Assembly (NCBI GenBank): GCA_017640605.1
Contig: JAEPQH010000007.1
Coordinates: 124,001 to 188,000 of the forward strand
DNA from: Balneolaceae bacterium
GTDB taxonomy: Bacteria > Bacteroidota > Rhodothermia > Balneolales > Balneolaceae
Length of the DNA: 64,000 nucleotides
Direction: 5' to 3'
The notes under the pieces are model-generated. The model saw nothing but the letters and a program-made list of their open reading frames with translations. It searched no databases and was not told the origin of the DNA. Shown piece by piece: positions 59,360 to 64,000 of this stretch; the first letter of the stretch is position 1; every line of letters starts with the position of its first letter. Both the position numbers and the translations under genes were made by a program.

Positions 59360-60270
59360 AAGCTTCAATCGATATCGGAACCAATACCGTGCTGTTATTG
59401 GTAGCAAAAGTAGGTGATCAAAACCTTGAAGTTTTGCACGAAGTATATCGCATGCCTAGGCTTGGTAGAGGAGTAGATGAAAACCGAACTCTGCATACCG
59501 ACAGTATTGCTAGAGTGATGAAAGTTCTAACTGAGTACAAATCAATTCTAGATGCTAAGTTTCCTGAATGTCAGCATGTAATTGTAACAGCTACCAGTGC
59601 GGTGCGTGATGCGCAAAACCGAGATCAATTTATTGAAGCCGTGAACCAAAAAACGGGTTTTGAAATTACTTTGTTAAGCGGAGATGAGGAAGCTCAGTAC
59701 ACATACCGAGGAGCTTTAGCAACGCTTGAACAAACAAGTATCCAACAATCGAATGTTGTGCTCGATATCGGTGGTGGAAGTACAGAAATTGCACTAGGAA
59801 AAGGTAACACGCTAAAGGCTTACACTTCAGTTGATATTGGATGTGTTCGATTTACTGAGCGTTTTTTGTCTCAAAATCCACCAAACAAGGAATCCATTTC
59901 AGCTTGCCGATTAGCTATACGTGAAGCTCTGGCAAACCAATCTCTAGAAATTGCTGAATATACAACGGCAATTGGTGTGGCGGGTACTATGACTTCGTTA
60001 GCTGCTATCGATTTACAGTTAGATGCACTGCAGATTAAACAACTAAACGGGCATAAAATCAGCCGAACCACTATTTCCCGAAATATTGAAGTTTTTAGCA
60101 CTCAAACGTACGATCAATTACTGAAGTTGAATCCATCGGTACTAAATGGCCGTGAAGATATCTTTCTAGCAGGCTTGCTGATTCTGGATGAATTCCTAAA
60201 CTTTTACTCCTTGAACGAAATTAAAACTTCAACAGGAGGAATTCGGCACGGAGCTATATTAAAAGGTTAA
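59332..60270 (+). CDS. Ppx/GppA-family phosphatase
   Basis: 312 residues, the short form without HD domain. Actin-like ATPase core: KASIDIGTNTVLLLVAKVGD, TATSAVRDAQNRDQFIEAV, LSGDEEAQYTYRGAL, VVLDIGGGSTEIALGKG and GVAGTMTSLAAIDLQ. These enzymes degrade polyphosphate or convert pppGpp to ppGpp. Start ATG 59332 is inside prmA in another frame. The spacing is unusual, but the conserved motif begins 10 residues later. Confidence 0.9.
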   Translation: MDRIITQQIKASIDIGTNTVLLLVAKVGDQNLEVLHEVYRMPRLGRGVDENRTLHTDSIARVMKVLTEYKSILDAKFPECQHVIVTATSAVRDAQNRDQFIEAVNQKTGFEITLLSGDEEAQYTYRGALATLEQTSIQQSNVVLDIGGGSTEIALGKGNTLKAYTSVDIGCVRFTERFLSQNPPNKESISACRLAIREALANQSLEIAEYTTAIGVAGTMTSLAAIDLQLDALQIKQLNGHKISRTTISRNIEVFSTQTYDQLLKLNPSVLNGREDIFLAGLLILDEFLNFYSLNEIKTSTGGIRHGAILKG

Positions 60271-60311
60271 AAAAGATTGAAAAATAGAATTTTCATTTAG
60301 CTTAAGCTTTG

Positions 60312-60331
60312 TATTTTAGTCGACTAAAATA
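60312..60331. promoter_or_regulatory. 20-bp perfect palindrome before the ECF sigma gene
   Basis: TATTTTAGTC followed by its exact reverse complement GACTAAAATA, centre GTCGAC, ending 9 bp before the ATG at 60341. AAGCTTTG (60304-60311), one mismatch from TAnnTTTG, lies directly upstream, so the palindrome would cover the start of transcription. It looks like an operator for a dimeric regulator. A second short palindrome AGCTTAAGCT is at 60299-60308. Confidence 0.65.
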
Positions 60332-60340
60332 ACCCCATTA

Positions 60341-60973
60341 ATGCAGGACAAGTCTAAATCATTTACAAACACTTCGCCACGCGAAAATGCTTCAGCAAGT
60401 AGTATCGAAGATGACAAGCTGGTAGCAGAAGCGTTATCCGGAAGAGAGGATTCGTATAAAAAGCTGGTAGACAAGTACGACCGACCCATCTTTTTTCATA
60501 TCCGAAAAATGATCAAAGAACAGGAAATGGTAGAAGACTTGGTGCAGGAAGTGTTCATCAAGGCGTTTAAAAATCTTGGGAGTTACAGCAACGAATATGC
60601 CTTTTCTACCTGGTTATATCGTATTGCAACCAATCACACCATCGATTATTTGCGGAAAAAGAAACTGCAAACATTTTCGATCAGTGATCCCATCAAAACA
60701 AAAGATGGAGAAATGGAAGTGCAATTACCGGATACTTCCTTTGCTACAGATGCTCCTGTAATCAAAAGTGAGCGCAAGGCAATAGTCCAACATGCTATTC
60801 AAAATCTTCCGGATAAATACCGTCGAGTGATTCAAATGCGGCACATGGATGAGCTCAGTTATGATGAGATTGCTACCGAACTCGATTTACCATTAGGTAC
60901 GGTAAAAGCTCATATTTTTCGTGCCCGTGAGTTGCTGTATAAAGCCCTCATCGACAAGAAGGATAAATTTTAA
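60341..60973 (+). CDS. ECF-type RNA polymerase sigma factor
   Basis: 210 residues. Region 2: KKLVDKYDRPIFFHIRKMIK, EDLVQEVFIKAFKNLGSYSN, FSTWLYRIATNHTIDYLRKK. Region 4: IQNLPDKYRRVIQMRHMDEL, SYDEIATELDLPLGTVKAHI and FRARELLYKAL. The N-terminal 25 residues are Ser/Asn-rich and not part of the fold. No anti-sigma gene follows; the next 430 bp hold no clear gene. There is no Shine-Dalgarno in front of the ATG. Confidence 0.93.
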   Translation: MQDKSKSFTNTSPRENASASSIEDDKLVAEALSGREDSYKKLVDKYDRPIFFHIRKMIKEQEMVEDLVQEVFIKAFKNLGSYSNEYAFSTWLYRIATNHTIDYLRKKKLQTFSISDPIKTKDGEMEVQLPDTSFATDAPVIKSERKAIVQHAIQNLPDKYRRVIQMRHMDELSYDEIATELDLPLGTVKAHIFRARELLYKALIDKKDKF

Positions 60974-61403
60974 TTCACTTTTTTGTCAGTCTGGGAGTTG
61001 CATACGCTCTCAGAATTTAATGATGGGAGAGAATCTCATTCATAAATCCATAAAAGTAATAGCATATCTAGTCGCATATTTGGCAGGATCACGTGTTCGA
61101 CTGGCAGAAAATCGCCTACCATATAAAAATTGAGCGTATATATTTTAAAGGAATATTCCGGCAAGATTTGATGGTGAATTAAAAGATCTTGTCATAAAAA
61201 AGAATCTGTAACCAATTGTAGTGGAACGTTTAACAGGTTTTGTTTGTAGTTTAATCGCTATCGCAACGGTAGGTTCTATTTCTGATTTCTTAAGTAGAAT
61301 TTAGATTTATGAAAATCTTTTAACTATTTCGCGCTCAGTAGTTCTAAAGAAAAAATGAGCTTAGCTCGATAATCTCTTCAACATCAAAACAATCTGAAGA
61401 AAT
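60974..61403. other. 430-bp stretch without a confident gene
   Basis: Only short weak frames occur, for example 61021-61134 (MMGENLIHKSIKVIAYLVAY...) and 61221-61304 (VERLTGFVCSLIAIATVGSI...), without good start sites. The weak dyad CTGGGAG/CTCTCAG lies near 60992-61014. The last 60 bp hold a sigma-28-like promoter for the chemoreceptor. I see no anti-sigma gene or remnant that I could prove. Confidence 0.5.
61345..61372 (+). promoter_or_regulatory. sigma-28-like promoter of the chemoreceptor
   Basis: TAAA (61345-61348), 16 nt, CTCGATAA (61365-61372); the consensus is TAAA-N15-GCCGATAA. The match is partial (two mismatches in the -10, one extra spacer base), but placement 31 nt before the ATG and the gene type fit. 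Confidence 0.4.
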
Positions 61404-63335
61404 ATGTCGAACAAAACACGCTCTTTAAAAAGCAGATTACTGCTTACTTCACTATCTATTGGAATAATTCCCGTACTGTTTTTATTGATGGCAACCTATT
61501 TTTCGGTTTCTAACCTCATCGAGCAAAAAGTTGAAGATAGTTTGGTTTCAATAAGAGATTTAAAGGCCAGTCAGATCGATGAATATTTCGAAACCATTCA
61601 TGATCACTTAACCACATTAAGTACCAATAATGCGGTTGCACAAGCAGTTGTTGATTTTGATACCGCTTGGAGTGTGCTTTCGGCGGATCTTGAAGCTTCC
61701 CCCGAGTCTTATTTGAAAGATTTATACATCGAGAAGAATCCAAATCCAATTGGATCAAAACATCTTTTGTTTGCTGCCGATGACGGTAGTTTCTATTCCG
61801 AAATGCATGGTAAGTACCATCCTTTCTATTTTAACACTCAAGAGTCGTTCGCTTATTACGACATTTTTCTATTTAACACTTCGGGAGATTTAATTTATTC
61901 GGTATTCAAGGAATTAGATTTCGCCACTAATATGATCGATGGAGAATATTCAAACTCCGGACTTGCTAAATCTTTTGTAAAGGCCATGAGTTTGCCTGTA
62001 GGTGAAGCCACATTCGTTGATTATGATCCCTACGAACCTTCTTATGGTGCGCCTGCATCTTTTATGGCCGCTCCTGTATACTCAGGCGAAGAAATCATCG
62101 GGGTGTTAGCCTTTCAAATGCCTCTGGATAAAATTACAGATATCGTAAATGCCCGTTCAGGTCAGGGCGAAACCGGCGAAACATACATTATTGGAGCAGA
62201 TCAACGATTAAGATCAGATAGTTATAGAGATGCTGAAAATTCAACGGTGGCAGCTTCTTTTGCTTCTGATAATCCTTTAGCTATCACTCAAAGCAAAAGC
62301 GTACAACTTGCTCTTTCAAATAAATCAGGTTCCAGTATCATTGAATCTTATCTGGGTGATGATGTAATCTCGGCTTATGCTCCCATTCAAATTCAAGGGC
62401 AACGTTGGGCTATTGTGAGTGAAAAAACTAACCGTGAAGCTTTTGCCACTTTCAACCGATTCATGAATATCGCTTATTTAGGATTGATTTTGTTAGTGGG
62501 TGTGATGGTAGCGGTAGCCTTTTATGTAACCGATCGCATTTCCAAGCCCATTAAAGCGGCAGTTGATGTTTTTGCAAAAAGCGTTGAAAAATATTCGGTG
62601 TTCTCATCGCAATTAACAGGCAGTTCCGAAAAATTAGCTACCGGTGCCTCAGAACAGGCATCTACATTCGAGCAAATATCTGCATCAGCCAGCGAAATTA
62701 GTTCTCAAGCTAAACGAAATGCATTGTTGAGCGAAAATGCACTTCAAAGTGCGGTGGAACTTGCCACTATTTCAAGTCAGGGCACAGATACGCTCGAGCG
62801 ATTAAAAAATTCATTTAACAGAATGAAAGACGGCGCTACTGAATCAAAAACGATCATTAACAGAATTAATGAAATTGCATTTCAAACCAATCTACTGGCG
62901 TTAAATGCCGCTGTAGAAGCTGCTCGGGCAGGAGAGGCAGGTTCAGGATTTGCGGTGGTTGCGGAAGAAGTTCGTAGTTTAGCTAAAAGAGCTTCAGAAG
63001 CTGCCGCAGAGACAGAATCCATCATTGTAGGTTCAGTAAATGCAGCGAATGATGGTGAGCAAACCTTAGACATTTACGAGCAATGGTTCGAAAATATCAG
63101 TACTCATTCTTCGCAAATTCAGGTAAAGTTAAACGAACAGGCACTGTCGGTAGAAGACCAAGCAAGAAGTACCGAACAAGTTTCGCTTGGGGTTATTGAA
63201 TCGGAGCATGTGGTTCAAGAAAATGCGGCCTCAGCGCAGCAATTAACAGCTACCGCACAGGAAATGTACGCCGAAAGTGAGACGATCAATGCAACAATCA
63301 GTACACTAAAATACATGGTGTCAGCCAATGACTAA
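61404..63335 (+). CDS. methyl-accepting chemotaxis protein
   Basis: 643 residues. TM1 about 12-34 ([20 protein letters not shown]), a periplasmic sensor of about 310 residues that looks like a double-Cache domain, TM2 near 355-375 ([20 protein letters not shown]), a short HAMP-like part ([20 protein letters not shown]) and the signalling domain with the hairpin tip [40 protein letters not shown] near residue 490. It works through CheA/CheW. There is no C-terminal CheR pentapeptide. It overlaps the barrel gene by 8 bp. No other che genes lie in the window. Confidence 0.95.
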   Translation: MSNKTRSLKSRLLLTSLSIGIIPVLFLLMATYFSVSNLIEQKVEDSLVSIRDLKASQIDEYFETIHDHLTTLSTNNAVAQAVVDFDTAWSVLSADLEASPESYLKDLYIEKNPNPIGSKHLLFAADDGSFYSEMHGKYHPFYFNTQESFAYYDIFLFNTSGDLIYSVFKELDFATNMIDGEYSNSGLAKSFVKAMSLPVGEATFVDYDPYEPSYGAPASFMAAPVYSGEEIIGVLAFQMPLDKITDIVNARSGQGETGETYIIGADQRLRSDSYRDAENSTVAASFASDNPLAITQSKSVQLALSNKSGSSIIESYLGDDVISAYAPIQIQGQRWAIVSEKTNREAFATFNRFMNIAYLGLILLVGVMVAVAFYVTDRISKPIKAAVDVFAKSVEKYSVFSSQLTGSSEKLATGASEQASTFEQISASASEISSQAKRNALLSENALQSAVELATISSQGTDTLERLKNSFNRMKDGATESKTIINRINEIAFQTNLLALNAAVEAARAGEAGSGFAVVAEEVRSLAKRASEAAAETESIIVGSVNAANDGEQTLDIYEQWFENISTHSSQIQVKLNEQALSVEDQARSTEQVSLGVIESEHVVQENAASAQQLTATAQEMYAESETINATISTLKYMVSAND

Positions 63336-63963
63336 TCTGAGAAAAGCTATAATAACTTCTTTATTGATGGTTGTTTTTGCCCCGGGGATAATGGCTCAAA
63401 GAAAGGCTCAGACCAGTTTCGATGTGGTTAGTACATACGTTTGGCGTGGCGTGGCCTTTTCCGGTGTTTCCATTCAACCATCTTTCGAATACGCTACATC
63501 AAAGGCTTCCATTGGAATTTGGGGCTCACAAGGTATTGATGGCTTTCAGGAAATGGATCCTTTTGCCACGTTTTCAATTACGGATGAGATCTCACTGATG
63601 GTTACCGACTATTACCTACCGGGAACTCTATATTTTTCGATCGAAAGTCATGCGATTGAAGCCGGAATCCAATATCAACGAAATAAATGGAGCTTCTCGG
63701 GATACTATATTTTTGCGGGGGAAAGTTCAGTTGGCGACGATCTATATTTCGAAAGCAGTTACAGCACTAATGAGCTTACATTTTTTCTAGGTGCCGGAAA
63801 TGGTTGGCATACCTCAGATTCTGAATATAACCTTGTAAATATCGGAATAACTAAATTCGATGAGCTGAAAATCAATGATACTTTTTCGATTCCGATCAGC
63901 ACCAGCGTTATTTTTAATCCAGATTCCGAACAGCTATTTGTGTTGGTTGGCTTAGGGTTTTGA
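63328..63963 (+). CDS. TorF-like outer-membrane beta-barrel protein
   Basis: 211 residues with a signal peptide ending near IMAQ. Beta-strand pattern with aromatic girdles: [60 protein letters not shown] and the C-terminal [12 protein letters not shown]. The YVWRG(V/I)AFS motif is typical of the TorF-family putative porin. It is translationally coupled to the chemoreceptor (8-bp overlap), so a role in supplying its ligand is conceivable. Confidence 0.85.
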   Translation: MTNLRKAIITSLLMVVFAPGIMAQRKAQTSFDVVSTYVWRGVAFSGVSIQPSFEYATSKASIGIWGSQGIDGFQEMDPFATFSITDEISLMVTDYYLPGTLYFSIESHAIEAGIQYQRNKWSFSGYYIFAGESSVGDDLYFESSYSTNELTFFLGAGNGWHTSDSEYNLVNIGITKFDELKINDTFSIPISTSVIFNPDSEQLFVLVGLGF

Positions 63964-64000
63964 AAAGTATCAGCAGTGGAATAGTTAAAAATGCAGAGAG

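Noticed and set aside
60921-61133. 70-codon open frame after the sigma gene
   Set aside because: It begins inside the sigma factor in another frame and has no anti-sigma features; only its last part lies in the gap and it lacks a ribosome site.
1-64000. CRISPR arrays, prophage, restriction or defence genes
   Set aside because: No regularly spaced direct repeats, phage structural genes, Cas or restriction motifs were seen; the only mobile-type gene is the RAYT.

Overview
The window looks like an ordinary chromosomal stretch (about 40% GC by eye) from a free-living, probably marine or halophilic, motile bacterium of the Bacteroidota/Balneolota side of the tree (Balneola-like is my best guess). 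The reasons are: promoters of the TTG-N20-TAnnTTTG type, frequent weak or absent Shine-Dalgarno sites and several TTG/GTG starts, many secreted proteins and lipoproteins, a TatA-GatA pair, and a large set of PAS/HisKA_2 kinases. The taxonomic call is inference, because no rRNA is present.

Layout. 1-4.05 kb: start of a VOC protein (cut by the edge), a membrane-anchored 30-residue-repeat protein, a glycosyltransferase, a secreted esterase and an unknown secreted protein. 4.1-13.7 kb (minus strand): a translation and division block, thrS-infC-rpmI-rplT, a terminator, then pheS-pheT-coiled-coil-zapA-ymdB-lolD and a TPR membrane protein. 13.8-24.4 kb: four PAS/HisKA_2 histidine kinases (three with an N-terminal receiver) around tRNA-Val(GAC), nusB, a PPP-type phosphatase and ychF, then a STAS-like protein. 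24.5-30 kb: a VTT membrane protein, a SPOR lipoprotein and a deoxyribose catabolic operon (deoC, a RAYT transposase, a catalytic ALDH and a truncated ALDH-like protein). 30-35.5 kb: DUF1761 protein, GT2 glycosyltransferase with an M50-like membrane protein, YfcE-like phosphodiesterase, CrtI-like desaturase, THUMP-like methyltransferase. 35.5-44.1 kb: a second sensory block, with an overlapping operon (outer-membrane barrel, PBP-like protein, HAMP kinase, REC-HisKA_2 kinase), a lipoprotein, a paralogous REC-HisKA_2 kinase and a four-PAS HisKA_2 kinase. 44.2-48.6 kb: three tandem amidohydrolases. 48.8-54.8 kb: formyltransferase, WbqC, rlmD, cNMP-binding protein, BamA/TamA barrel and DUF2795. 55-64 kb (plus strand): tatA-gatA, SDR, M28 peptidase, prmA, Ppx/GppA, an ECF sigma factor behind a 20-bp palindrome, a chemoreceptor and a small outer-membrane barrel.

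The unusual theme is sensory: seven HisKA_2-type kinases and one HisKA kinase in about 30 kb, with no DNA-binding response regulator beside them. Five of the HisKA_2 kinases carry their own receiver domain at the N-terminus. At least one of these genes has an exact sigma-28-type promoter (TAAA-N15-GCCGATAA), with weaker look-alikes upstream of a second operon and of the chemoreceptor. I infer a motility-linked sensory network with phosphate passing between stand-alone proteins. Other notable points are a split ALDH16-like pair, an infC gene that probably starts at ATC, two of three tandem amidohydrolases without metal ligands, and a possible RNA structure or internal promoter between infC and rpmI.
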